Shown here piece by piece: positions 12,383 to 24,303 of a stretch of DNA of 64,000 nucleotides. The notes under the pieces were generated by a model. It was not told the origin of the DNA. It saw only the letters and a list, made by a program, of their open reading frames with translations, and did no database searches. Each line of letters starts with the position of its first letter. The stretch's first letter is position 1. The translations under genes and the position numbers were made by a program. This stretch comes from Copromyces sp. CBS 386.78 (taxonomy: Eukaryota > Ascomycota > Sordariomycetes > Sordariales > Sordariaceae), in the NCBI GenBank assembly GCA_030685235.1, contig MU839097.1, positions 186,001 to 250,000 on the forward strand, read 5' to 3'.

Positions 12383-14395
12383 AGGTCTGAAAGCTTCACC
12401 TGGGCTCATCTGCTGTCCAAGGAACTGACCAGGTTGGTATACCTTCGCAGGTCCTCGATGAGCAGTGGGTATGAACAAGTCATGTACGACGATCCCCACA
12501 CGCAGCTTCGCAGTTCGCGGTTCGCGTGCCAAGTACCGAGCCGCGGTGGATGGGGGAAGAACAACACAGATAAGACTTGAGGTCTGATCACAACAACATT
12601 GGCAAGCTATAGCTTGGATGAAAACCCCAAAACAGGGGATAGATGAAGGAGGCCGTATTCCCGGACCCTAACAAGTGGGGACTTATCTAACGACTATCGA
12701 TCGAGATGTCCATAGGAACGATCAAGTCCATTGTCTCTCAAAATGACGAAGTGAAGGCGAAGAAAGAAATGATCAACATCGCCTAAAGAGGCAGAGATAC
12801 AAAAAGTGGTATCTTCTCGCTGGAGGATGGTTGAAGTGGAGGAGGAATACGAAAGACAGTCACGCTGCTGTCTCGATCTGTAGGCTATATATAATAGCAG
12901 CATTGTATCTTGCTTTTTCGTGCTTGCTTTAACCTGCTATAGGCCTCTTCTTTTCCTCCTTCTTTCATCAACGTGTGTCCAAAGCTAGATAGCAGGTGAA
13001 CTGAGGTGATTGCTTATTCAAGAAGGTTGGCTGGTTGATCAGGAGTTCGGGTGTTGACTGACTGGTACCGGTGCAACTAAGGAGAAATAAAAAAAGGATA
13101 AACGGATCAATATCGATGATGGGTGGGTGGGCGGATATAATGCATGCCGGGACTATGAAGTTGTGAATTCACTGGGAAGGGTATGTAGGTAGATCGAATA
13201 CCATGGAATTTATATGCTAGTCTTATCCGTGGGTGTGAACAAGAAAGTGAATATCGCGGCAAAACGACCAACAGCTCAGCTCGTTTATACCCATGGTTAA
13301 AAAACCTCCCCGGTCGCTCCTCCCAATTCCTCTTTCTCTTCCATCCTTCAGCATCACGTTTCCAAGGGTAAGTTCCCCCGTGTGAGAAACAACGCGGGCG
13401 ACGGCGACGACGACGACTGACACCTTGCTATCCGCGCGAAAGAGACTCGCCGATTCTACTAACAGCCCCTCGTGAACTTCCTCCGTGGAGAAACAACATG
13501 GCCGAGACACGACCCAAAGCGGCTGGCTACCATGACGTGTCGACGATCGTGACTACTGAAATCAGGAGCCAAACTTGTCCCGGCCCCAAGCGAAGAATGA
13601 GTGTTGCGACAAAACGGCTAGTCCTCACACCCCCACACGGTTACATTTTTTTTTATAAAAAAATTAAAAAATTTTCTATTTTTTTTGGAGTGACTCGCGT
13701 CATGTACATGCCTATAAAGCTTCGGGTTTTGAGTTGACATGTATGTGGGTGAGCGAGGGTGGAGATACTAAGATGGTTGTTCAGTGAACATGCTCATTTC
13801 GTGTGTGAAGGAAGCGTCGTTGCTACCTACATGTTTGTGTCATAGGATGAATGCCGTTGTTTGTTGTCTCATATTCATCCCGCTTCCTTTACATTGCCTT
13901 GCGAAGAATTTGATTCTCTCTCCTGTTGTTTTGCAACGGATGTAATGTGCTGCGATTTGATGCCTTCATTGGATGTTGAGACTCCTCACCAACTTCTGAT
14001 GCGTCTCTAAAGTTTCGAAATCCCAGCTGCTGGTCAAGTTTTGTCCTCCGTATCTATCTTTTGCTAATATACTCTGATCAGATTAAGGTCGATTCGGTTA
14101 ACATTCCATAGCATCCCACTTACTTCTTTACTCTGATCAGAGTGAAGCGCGGGCATCGAACTCCCCTGGTTTTAACCCATGACCGGTCGCGGCCCACTCC
14201 CCCAACTCTGATCAGAGCGAAGCGCGGCCGGGGGGGAACTCAGTCATCGAGTTCCTGTGCCTTCGTCCTCGTTTACGTATCCATCGTGTCCACCAGATAT
14301 CTTTCAAGCCTCCGCCCCTCCCCCAAAGTAATGAAAACATCGTACAACTATTCCTACACCTATCCTATCCATCATGATTTCTAGTCCCAGTTCAT
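12383..14395. other. Intergenic region between convergent MOT1 and orphan gene
   Basis: Two kilobases holding the 3' ends of two convergent genes. I see no coding frame with recognisable content. An A/T-rich run of T and A tracts lies at about 13,646-13,690 and a short repeated palindrome at 14,071-14,227 is listed separately. The 79-codon frame at 13,498-13,737 runs through the homopolymer tract and is not credible. Confidence 0.6.
14071..14227. repeat. Three spaced copies of a CTCTGATCAGAG palindrome
   Basis: ACTCTGATCAGA occurs at 14,071, 14,130 and 14,205. The last two copies extend through the full 12-bp palindrome CTCTGATCAGAG and then GAAGCGCGG, matching over 23 bp with one T/C difference (14,130-14,152 and 14,205-14,227). 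They sit 170-270 bp beyond the stop of the minus-strand orphan gene. Function unknown. Confidence 0.8.
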
Positions 14396-17300
14396 TCACT
14401 CCTCCTCGCTAACTCCCAACTCTTCCGCCCACACATTCAGAACCCCCTTTCCCGCTTCCTTCCCATTGCCTTGGGTTTCTGTGGTGGTAACGGGGTCAAC
14501 AGCTTTGCCCTTTCCTTTTTCCTGTCTTGTTGGCCTTGGACGCTTGTTTTTTTCCTTCTTGGCATTTAATACTGCCCGGGCATCTTCGTAGTGTTTGTGT
14601 TGGGCAGCGAGGTCGTTGTTGGGGGTGCTAGTTTTGGAAGCAGTTGCAGTTACTTTCACCTTCACCCTCGCCGTTCCCTTTGCCGCTCGCGATGTGGTTG
14701 TCATCGTTCCTGCAGCGTCAGCTTCGGCATTCCCATTCGTGGCGGCACCTGAAGTTGAACTTGTGCTTGCGGCAAACCCCAAGGCTGCTGCGCCTGATCC
14801 CGCTCCAGTATTCGACCTTACCAACGTCCCCGAAGTTCTTGAACTCCCCGACAGCGGCGCCTTAACCTCCAAGCCCCCCAAATCCTTCGGCCCTTGTAAT
14901 TTCAACTCCTTAACACGCACCTCCACCCTCCTAAATGGCCACTTGTACCTTTGAGCATCGGGCTCCCACTCCACGCTGAAGAGTCTTTCGTCTATGCCAC
15001 TTCCATACTCACCCTTCTCCCTCCCCTCCATACCCTCCTCCCTCTCCTTCCCGTCATAACTCCATTCTCTGAATCTGGCCTCCACCTCAGGCACGACCTC
15101 CTCCCTCCAATACAAGACATCACTCATCCTCGCGGGTGTCTCTGGCTTGGTTAGGGCTTTGAAGACTTCCAAAGCCTCAAGGTTGGCGAACCGGAGCGTG
15201 GTGAAAGTGCCGTGATCGGAGGATTCGGGTTTGAGGACAGAGGAGGCGGGGAGGAGAGATGGTGGTGGTGGGATGTTATTGGGAAGGCTTCTTCTGGTGG
15301 TAAGGGAGGCGCGTTCTGAGTCTGAGTCTGAAGAAGAGGAGTATTCTGTGGATGAGGGCATGGGGGAATAAAGATCACATGGCAAAGGTGGCGTGGGTGG
15401 GTGTTGTGTGTTAGGGGGTTGAGGTTGGGGTTGTTGCTTTTGGGAATCAGGGGGAGTGTGCGGTACCGGCCGAGCTTCTTCTGAGCGCCCCTCAAGACCC
15501 TGGTGCCCCTGAATTGTAGTCTGCGTCTGTTCGCCTGCTAGTGCCTGATTGTTTTGGCTCTGGCTGTTGCTCGTAATGTCCTGCTGTGTCTGAAGTCCGA
15601 GCTCGGTTTGCGTTTGTGTCTGACGACCTTCGGTCTGAGAGCCATCCGTGTTCGTTTGGACCCCTGAATCGGTCAAGTTCTCGCTGGTCGCCAATGTATC
15701 TGCTTCGTCGGCTTTGTCGACTCCTTCTGTTGCTGAAATTCCAGACTCCCTAGTTCTCTCCTGCGCTTCACCCACTTCCAAGTCCGTAATCCCTTCATTC
15801 AGCTGCCCATCAATGTCCTTGTCCCCGAATAAGTCTTCCTCTTCTTCACCATCGTCATCATCCGCATCATTGCCCTCCTCCACCACTTCCACCACTTGCT
15901 CTCCCGTACCCAACAACCTTTGCTCCTCCTCCTCCTCCTCCCTCGGATAATACCTTATAGCCCAAACAAGCCACATGCTCTTCGAATAAATCTCCAACCC
16001 CTTCTCATCCAGCGACAACTCCCTCTTCTCCACCAGATCCCCCAGCATCACCTCCTCCTCATCCACATAATATAGCTGGACGCCCCCATCCCGGTACGTG
16101 ATTGTTCCTTGGAAAAGGTCTTTGTTCCCATATCGCTGATCCACGGCTTGAAATGGGTGGGGGTTGGAATTGGGGTTGGTCATCTTCTGCAACCGTTGTC
16201 GACAGGCTTCGTTTGCTTCCTGCTTTGAGAGGTACTCGGTTGATCGGTAGTGGCGGGTGGAGTCGGACTCGGAGATGGGGTGTTTCCTAGTGTGTTTGAT
16301 CACGTATTGTAGGATAGGGTCGGTGGGGGAAAGGCCAGATTGCGCGGGGACGGCTTTCTTGGTAGGAGCTGGAGGGGCAGCCGGTGGGTGAAGAAGGGAT
16401 GGTGGCGCTGGAGGAAGGGTTCTTGGGCAAGCGGCAATTTTGGTTGTCGGTGCCGGTGGGTTCTTGCTCGAGGATGCAATCTCGGTCTTCTTGCGCCTAG
16501 GGGCTGGCGGGGGCCGAACTGGTCTACCATCTTCTTTTGGTGGTTGTTGGAAACCATTGCTGGCGCGCGGGGCCGTGAATTTGTAACCTGTCCGCTCTTC
16601 GCCAATGGGGAGCCTGTTGATGAATCTTGCAGTTTTCGTTTGTTGTTGTTTCGATTTTAAACGTTTGTAAAGGTCTGCATCTGTTTCCTCATAATGCAAT
16701 TGCGAAGGCTCCTCTTTCGAGAGAGACGACTGTGTTGCCTGGGCACTCCGGTGGGTTGCTGGTAGGCTTGATGCCGGATTTTTGTCACCTTGCGTGCCTC
16801 GTGTATCTTTGGTCGGTTGGCTCCTTGGAGGAACAATGGTGTTTGTTGGATTGCTTGCAGCCTTGCCTACCAATTTGCTTTCAGCCTTGCCTACTAATTT
16901 GCTTTGAGTCGCTTTGTTTTGCTGACTGCCTGAAGCGACAATGGTGTCTGTTTGATCGCTTGCATTCTTATTGCCCAACAGGCTTGCAATAGGTGCCTTG
17001 GCAGAATCTCGGGGAACCTCCTCTTCCGTCGGTTTCGATATTGTTGCCTCCTTAGCTTGTTCTTTGATTTGGTGGAGTTCTTCCGTCGCCTTGACGCCTG
17101 CTGTGGTTGGCGGATTGTTGATAGCTTTGGCAACCTCGTTTGACTTCTCCACATCCAGGTTGCTACTAGGCCTTGTGAAAGAACCGAAGTTATTGCCCAG
17201 AGGTTTCAAAGGGGTTCCATGCCGAGAATGAGAATGAGATGAGGCGGTCTCTCGTCTGAAGCGCTGACGCTGATCCTTCGAAAACACCTGGTCATAACAT

Positions 17301-18063
17301 TCGGACTGATATCGGTCAATGCTCAACCTCTGTCTCTTTGCAATTTCGACACTTCCGCTAGGGCTCGAGGTCTCAATATCTTGGATGACTAGGGGCCGTT
17401 TCGAAGACCCATCCCCGAAGATGCTTGGAGTTTCTCTGCTGTGACGTGCTATATGAGTGCCGTTGCGGTGTGTGGAATTGGCGGTTTGTGATGTTGAGAG
17501 GTTGACGGCGCCTTCAACTCCGTTAACCTCTTCCTGATTCGATCCATAGGCGTTCGGCCTAAATATGCCGTTGCAATTGTTGTTCTCGGCATCTGAAGGC
17601 GCGAGCTTGTTGCCTTTGGTCGACGATATAGGAGAAGCCGTCGGGAAGGGCTTAGTAGCATGGCTGTTGTCTTCTTTCCCTCTGGAGTCTTTTGCACGAG
17701 CTGCAAACCTTCCCCCAAACGGCTCTTCATCCTCTGCCTTTTCTGTTTTTGGAATTTCCTGGACAGGACTTTGGCGCCGGCGGACTTGGATGGCTGTGAT
17801 GAAACAGTCATCATCTGAGCTACACTCATTGTCTGGTTTGGTACTGTTCGGAGATGATGACGACGCGAAATTGGCTGTTGTTAGGGAAGTTGTTAGCTGT
17901 TACGGTCGATATAATCGTTGCATGAGGCCGAGTACACACCGTGGCTATGACCGGATGTTGAGCTCTTCGGACTGTTTGCTGCTGGTTCTGGATCAGAAGC
18001 CGGGCTAGATGTCGGCAATGATGTGAACCATGCTTTGGCTCTCGGCCCAGATATCGAGTTCAT
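14396..18063 (-). CDS. Large low-complexity protein of unknown function (1200 aa)
   Basis: I do not recognise this gene. It reads from ATG at 18,063: exon 1 17,940-18,063 (41 codons plus 1 nt), a 65-nt intron 17,875-17,939 (GTGTGT donor, two CTAAC branch-like sites, CAG acceptor), then exon 2 to the TGA at 14,396. The intron removes a stop just upstream of exon 2, and 18,063 is the first in-frame ATG after an upstream stop near 18,311. The N-terminal ~550 residues are Ser/Pro/Thr-rich with proline stretches (APPAPRRKK type) and a small internal duplication of SKLVGKA. Residues about 550-670 are better ordered (aromatic motif SMWLVWAIRYYP). An acidic run (EEEEEE, DADDDDGEEEED) covers about 680-730, then a Gln/Thr-rich linker. 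A second ordered block (TTLRFANLEALEVF to FSVEWEPDAQRYKWPFRRV) covers about 930-1040. The tail is Lys-rich and could be nuclear. No enzyme motif is visible. The two ordered blocks argue for a real protein. Confidence 0.75.
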
Positions 18064-19747
18064 CGCGGTCGTGTTGTAGTACTTTGAGCACCAACCTGGT
18101 CTGGATCCTGTGTTGGAATATTCAAACTGCTCCGACGTGACCCTTGTAATTTCTGGTTGACTGATACATAGCGACGTGGTGAGTGTAGAGAGAACACTGG
18201 TCGAGAAAGGTTGTTGGAATGTGGAAGATATGAAATCGCGTTGACGTCTTGTCGAGGTTAACTTAACGATGTGTTGAAACAGCGGCTGCGGACATTTCCT
18301 ACCCCGTAGACACTAGACTACGAACGCAAGATGGTGTTCTGGGAAGGAAATAGTGAGAGCGGCAGTGATACAATGAAGTTTAAATAGTTTATTGAATGAG
18401 AAGTGTGAGTGTCTTTCAAGTGATCTTTGAGAGGAACAGCGAAAGACGACTTAGGATATAAGAGAGAAGAAGGGAGTCGAGGAAGAGTATCATGGAGGAG
18501 AGTAGGAGGCCAACGAAGCAAGAGAGAAAGTCAAATCGTGATACCGCTTGGATCAACGAGTCCACGTTCCGCAAGAGTGAGATTTCGAGGAAGAGGGTAT
18601 GGAACGGTAGACCAAGGTCTAGGAGAAAATCGTTGTCGTCGCCATCGCCATCACTGTCCGCGTTGTGTTTAGTATTGGGTCACAGCGAAGAGGCCAACAT
18701 ATCCACGAATCAAGATGGAGCTCACCGTAAAGGTCAGTTTGGATGAAAACAAGACGCCATCCCAATATTTTTGCGGCCATTGTCCTACTCCTCTGCTCAT
18801 CCTAATGGTTCGTAGCTGAGTGTCGTCGTCATCATATATGGGTGCCATGATCCGGGACACGAAACAATCATGGTTTTTGAAGGGTGGTGTGGCAACGGGA
18901 ATGTAAGATTCTGAGAAAATGTAGAGAAATGAAGCTATTCCCAGATTTAATGATGCATATAATGAGGCGGCGATGCATTATCACCTGGTGTAACAGCCCA
19001 TTATTGCATGACGGAATGATGTTTGGAGAATGAGAAAGACATTGTTTCTCCGTCATCATGTGGAAAGACAAGGGAAGCTTGCAGCTGGTGTCCGCTGGAG
19101 TGTTCCCGACTTTGGGCTAGACCGGGAATGTCTTAGCACCCGTTCTCCGCATTTTTAGCCTTTGTCGCATTGGCCTGGTGGGGGGCCATTGGTGCCCGAA
19201 AAGTGCAGAGAATTCGGAAATGTGAGTGGTCGCTGGTCCCACTGACAATCCACTGGCCGGCGCCGGAGCCGACCACACCACTGTGTGGAAGTTTCAAGCG
19301 GACGACCACCGGCCACAAGACGTCACTGAACTCTTTCTCGGCTCCAAATCTTGCCGTTGATCCTTGACACGGACCAGACAACAACCACCAACAAATCTAC
19401 TCCGCTGACACCTCCATCACCGTCAACACAACTGCCGACGATCAGTGTTTTTCTGGTGTTTTTCTTCTAACCCAACCAGCGAGCATCACGTTTTGGACGC
19501 TTGAGTGTGTTGATATACAGAATAAATACCCAATCGTTTTTTTCTCTTCTTCTTCAAAAATCCACGTTGGCGCTTGAGGTGGCCTTGCCTTGTCGATATC
19601 CCCAGTTTGCTTTGTTCCGTGCAACTATTCCTCCATCGGTGAATCAGCAAACACACGAGACACATAAACCCAGGCCTGCCACAAAGCAATACCATATCAC
19701 CCCTCAACATCATAACAACCAACCAGCCGATCGCGACAACATACACA
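18064..19747. other. Shared upstream region of orphan (-) and DUF155 gene (+)
   Basis: 1.7 kb between divergent start codons. The 300 bp before 19,748 is rich in C and A (CAACA, ACAAC runs), typical of a fungal 5' leader. The stretch before the orphan start is open back to 18,311 in its frame but has no ATG. I see no separate gene, repeat or RNA. Confidence 0.6.
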
Positions 19748-21519
19748 ATGGAGACCACCACGGCGTCAGAGAATACACCGCTACTCCCCACCACGACACC
19801 ATCATCTCCCGACGTCGCCCGTCCCGCGAGACCGCAACGAAATGTCACATTCAACCCCAATCCCGTCACCAAGACCATCGAGCCCGAGGCAGCCTACCGC
19901 CAGGCTCGCGCCTCGCATCCAAATCTACCGCATCCGCCAATGTCCCCTTCAAGTTCCTCCGCCATTAGCACTGGTGGTCTCGGCGGCGGGCCTCCCATGT
20001 TATCGGCCTTGAATGGCAAGATGCGACGACGGAATAGCGGAGGCGCCATCGGATTCAACCACAATTCTGGCCTGCCCTATGCCTCCGCTGGCAACACTCA
20101 CCTGCCCAAGATCGGTCCACAGCGTAGCACCAAGAACGCCCAGAAGCTCAAGCTACTACCCAACCCAGAACTGGAGGAGGATGGCGTCGACGAGGAGAGC
20201 GGTCGCGAAGTATATTCGCAGTACACACGCATCAAGGATCCCACGGCCCGTCGTGATGCTGCGCGTCTCGGCAAGGCGGACCGTGACAGACTGCCCAGAG
20301 TGACGGCATACTGCACAGCCAGTAGGTATCAGATGGACGGTCTCATGCGGTTCCTCAAGGGCAGATCCAAGAACCGGGGCGCAAACCCAAAGTTGATCGA
20401 CGAGTGCATCTACACTCCCTATAGCTACAACCCCAAGCAGGCGGCTGAGAACAACCGAGTGGAGGCAGAAGCCCAAGAGCTACAACAGCTGGGACAGTTC
20501 GACCCGATACATTCGCGCAGGCATTCCACCGGCCAGGTGCCCGAAGGTGACAGCGGTGGTTATCAAAGCACAGAGGACCTGATCAGCCTCAGTCTCAATG
20601 GAGGCAGCACCTCTAGGGAAGGTGTTCAGGATATGGTGGCCCAAGGGGTCATCAGCGACGAGAACGCTGTGTCGGATGACCCGCTGGCTGATTTCGACAT
20701 TCAAGTCCACACCCCAGAAGTCTTCCTCTTTGACTACGGTGTCGTGGTAATATGGGGCATGTCGGTTGCCCAAGAACAACGGTTCCTAAAGGAGATTGCC
20801 AAGTTCGAGTTGGAAAAGCTGGGGCCGGACGATATGGAGACCGAGTACTTCAACTTTTACTACACACACGAATACCAGGCCCGAATCTACAACGACTTTA
20901 TCACCCTGCGAGACAAGAACAACTATATGACGAAGCTGGCCATTTCTCACGCTTTGGCTCAGAGTGTCAAGGTACATTCTCATCCTACTAGTTCTGCAAT
21001 ACAGGACCATTGGCTAACCGTATCATACAGACATCTCTCTTTGAAGAACTAATTGCCTCCACCATCGAGACATGCAAGGATATCCCCACAGAGATTGCGT
21101 TGACGGGCAAGATTGACCTCAGTCGTCAGCAGATCAATATGCAAATTGGAGAGCTCTTCATCCTCCGCGTCAACATCCACCTAAACGGTTCCGTGCTCGA
21201 CACACCGGAGCTGTTCTGGGTCGAGCCACAGCTGGAGCCTCTGTACAAGGCCGTGCGCAGTTATCTGGAGATGGACCAGCGTGTCAAGTTGCTAACAGAG
21301 CGTATGGATGTCATCGCCGATTTGTTGGCTGTTCTCAAGGACCAGCTCACTCACGGTCACGGAGAAAAGCTAGAGTGGATTGGTGAGTTACGATGCACAG
21401 CATAACCCCTCAACACCATGGATGATGCTAACTACTTTCTAGTGATTATACTTATTGCTGCCGAGATTCTAGTGGCGGCCGTAAACATCGTTGTCGATTT
21501 GTATGCGGGCGTTGACTAG
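19748..21519 (+). CDS. DUF155 (Rmd1/Rmd8/Sif3-type) tail-anchored protein
   Basis: Member of the conserved DUF155 family that includes yeast Rmd1 and Rmd8 and fission yeast Sif3; the biochemical role is unknown, though budding yeast members were linked to meiotic nuclear division. Three exons: 19,748-20,971, 21,031-21,382 and 21,443-21,519 (introns of 59 and 60 nt with GTACAT and GTGAGT donors), giving 550 residues. Residues 1 to about 300 are disordered, Ser/Pro/Arg-rich. DUF155 begins near residue 315 (FDIQVHTPEVFLFDYGVVV) with the family-typical YGVVVIWG, TEYFNFYY, ALAQSVK and RQQINMQIGELF segments. The last 25 residues (VIILIAAEILVAAVNIVVDL) form one membrane segment with a very short tail, so it should be tail-anchored with the domain in the cytosol. 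The third exon is needed to supply this segment. The long N-terminal extension fits the Rmd8 branch better than the mitochondrial RMND1 branch; that choice is inference. Confidence 0.88.
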
Positions 21520-22386
21520 AAGAAGACAACAACTGGGGACATAATGTCATCTCAATGGGGGTTTCTTAGCTGCTCGCTCCTTTTCCTTTTTGTTATTTTC
21601 CGCATGGAAAGGGTCATCTTTTTGAGCACTGGAGGAGTTCCGGGTCTAAACGCAATGAGTTTTTACGGGTTTTATTTTTCTGGCTGGATCCTTTGGTGGA
21701 CAGCATTTAGAAGGGATGGATGGCGTTTCGTAGGGCCGACGATGAACAAGGAAGACAGCGAGACAGAGAGCTTTGATATGCCGGAGAAAAAGATCAAAGA
21801 GCGCCATCACTATTCCCGATTTGGTTTGACTACCCGTGATAGACGATATACCAGTAAGGCTTCATTTCATTGTCTTTTCAAACGTACTACCCTTTACCGT
21901 ACGAATCTTTCCTTGGTCTTGTGACAACCCCCACCTACAACTCTCGTCTGATGTTCCGGCAAGTATTATGTAGTACCTCTATGGAGCCATTCATGTTACT
22001 TATGGTCAAGAAACCAAACAGGCAGGAGTGGGCAGGTGCCCGTCGGTGACGTTCGCAAACGAGGAAGGAACTGCAGCACACGGAGGGGGCAGGCACAGCT
22101 TCCAGCTTCCAGCTCGCGAGGAAGGTACGACGGGGGCTTGCGCCAAATGTGATAGGAAGGCCAGCCGAAAGCGGAAGTCACGTCTACAGCTTTGCCTGAG
22201 CAGCAAGAATTCCCACGATTTCCTCGCGGTAGTTTCATACCTTTTCACCCCACCTCTGGATTTGAATACTGTTGTCTGACCCTCATCCTCTCCCCCAGAG
22301 TTCTCTCCATCCTCACGAAATCGGCTTGTATCAGGCCCGGCACTCACATCGACGAGTATCTGGATCGCAACTCAGTTCCTCTCAGA
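21520..22386. other. Intergenic region between DUF155 and PARN-like genes
   Basis: 867 bp between tandem genes, expected to hold the 3' UTR of the first and the promoter and leader of the second. An open frame at 21,544-21,924 has no recognisable content. The reading frame of the PARN-like gene is open upstream to about 22,192, but contains no ATG before 22,387. Confidence 0.6.
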
Positions 22387-24303
22387 ATGGAAGTCGACAA
22401 CACGAACTTCTGGGGCCACCTGCCCACAGTCCTCGACGCGATTGCTGATGCTGAATTCATCTCGCTTTCGCTGATCGGATCTCCCGATCCCATTGCCAAA
22501 GTCCACCGGTCCAAGGAGGAGCTCTACCGCGAGCTGGTTGAACACTCCAAGATCTACCACGTCGCCAAGGTTGGCATCACTTGTTTCCAGTATGACGAGG
22601 ACAAAAAGGGTACGTACGATGACGATGGCCACCTCCTACGTGGCAATTTTAACGATAACTGATATAACGAATCGCAGAATATTCTGTTCGTAGCTTCAAC
22701 TTCGCCATCACCCCTTGGTTCCTTTCTGGGAACTTTCAAGCGGAACTCATCGCGAAGATCGTCAATCGAACCTACTCCTTTAGCTACGACACCCTCAAAC
22801 AGCTGAGGACACACGGCTGGGATCACAACGAAGCTTGGGAACGGGGTATTCCTTACTTGACCCGCTACGAGGCGCAAACAGTCGAGGAACGTTTCCTCCA
22901 GCCTTGGGAGTCCAGAAAGCCGATGGACGTCAACAAACTAGATGTCGAGTCGCAGAAATTCCGGACATGGGCAAACGACCAGATTGCCTCTTGGCTGAAA
23001 ACAGAGGTATGTTGACCTTTTCTGCTCTTTTCCATCAACTGTGTCCGCTCATCGAGCTCACGCCCGCCTTCCTTTACAGGATACATTCCTCGACTTAGCG
23101 ACCCCTTCAGGCGAACGGTTCACTAGCCTTCAAGTTGGACTCGTCTGCCAACTTGTCCACGCCTGCTTTGATGAGTGTCGCGCAACGCCCAAAGATGACA
23201 ATCGCTTCATGCACATCAAGAAGCTCAGTCGCGCAGACCTTACCACGGAGGTAAGTCAGGCAGTCAGGATTCACTAGTCTAGGACTATTCACTGATCGAC
23301 TTTCACAGAAATTAGCGAGCCGCCGCACTGCATTGACGCGACAGTCGGGTATGTCACGCCGATAGCTCGTCACCAGATCCTGACCCTCCTGATCCCACTA
23401 ACGCTTGCTTTTGTAGGCTTTCTCTACGTCGTGGAGGCCCTCCTCGGGGGACAATTTGCCGAAGACATCGAGCCCGAACTGTGCTTGGCATACGTATTGA
23501 ACATGGGTAGTGACTCGCGAGAGCAGCTCATCTCGGTTTTCCGCGAGAGGCTCGGAGCAGCTGAATATCGAAACAGGCTCAAACGACCTATCCTGCTCGT
23601 ACACTCTCAACTCGACATGCTGTGTCACTTTTACTCGACATTTTTGGGCCCACTCCCGGAGACAGTTGACGAATTCACAAAGAGAATACATCAAATCTTG
23701 CCTCGGATCGTGGACTCCAGAATCTTGTGTTCCCCTGACAACTACCCACCTCTCAATCGCGAGCATTTGATGGAGCTCTTCTCTGCCGCAAAGGAAGAGA
23801 GAGGACCTCGTGTCACGCAGGCACAGGAACTTAAATACCAGGACAAGATGGATGAAGACCATGGCTCTTACGGCTGGTATTCCAACCTCGCGTTCCTCAA
23901 GTTCGCAGCGAAGAAGTTGCAGAAGGAGCCGTGGCTCTGCAAAACCAGGCCCCAGAAGACGTATGGGAGCATGAGAATGAAGCCGAAGAAACCAAGCAAG
24001 CTCTTCTTCACCCTCAACCCCTTTGTTCCAGACAGCGTCGTCAGTCGTCGATCCAGCATTTGCTCTTCTGTTGCTTCTGGCATGACCGGAAGCATGGTTG
24101 ACACCCCGCCCAGTGTCTTTGGTGACGATAGTGACGAGGAGGAAGAGGAGAAGCAGGAGGTACCTGAGATTGATTATCTTCCGCCGTGGGAGGCGGTTTT
24201 CTGGGAGAAGTTTGGGAACAAACTAATCCTCGACGACGGTGAAGTTCTGTCACTCACAGCTTCGATTCCACTCAGGAGGACCAGGGTTCTTTGGAATCTG
24301 TAG
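22387..24303 (+). CDS. PARN/Triman-like CAF1-family protein, catalytic residues mostly lost
   Basis: CAF1/PARN-type member of the DEDD 3'-5' exoribonuclease superfamily, which includes poly(A)-specific ribonuclease and fission yeast Triman. Five exons: 22,387-22,609, 22,678-23,006, 23,080-23,250, 23,309-23,348, 23,417-24,303; all four introns have GTAYGT/GTAAGT donors and AG acceptors, giving 549 residues. Family landmarks: the N-terminal FWGHLPTVLDAI, SFNFAITPW (PARN FNF signature) near 190, and WERGIPYLTRYE. The normal catalytic set is DE...D...D. Here the first site reads FISLSLIGS, so the D and E are S28 and I30. The third-motif aspartate survives (QLDML, D321). The last is replaced by glycine (YGWYSNLAF, G407). 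The C-terminus is an acidic, Ser-rich tail (SDEEEEEKQE). It therefore looks like an inactive paralogue that may keep RNA or partner binding. Gene structure is confident; loss of activity is inferred. Confidence 0.85.

Noticed and set aside
14128..14190. tRNA-like T-arm sequence (GTTCGAT flanked by GGG and CCC on the minus strand)
   Set aside because: No D arm, anticodon arm or acceptor stem can be folded around it.
21544..21924. 126-codon frame after the DUF155 gene
   Set aside because: Lies in the expected 3' UTR, composition is random-like, and there is no recognisable domain.
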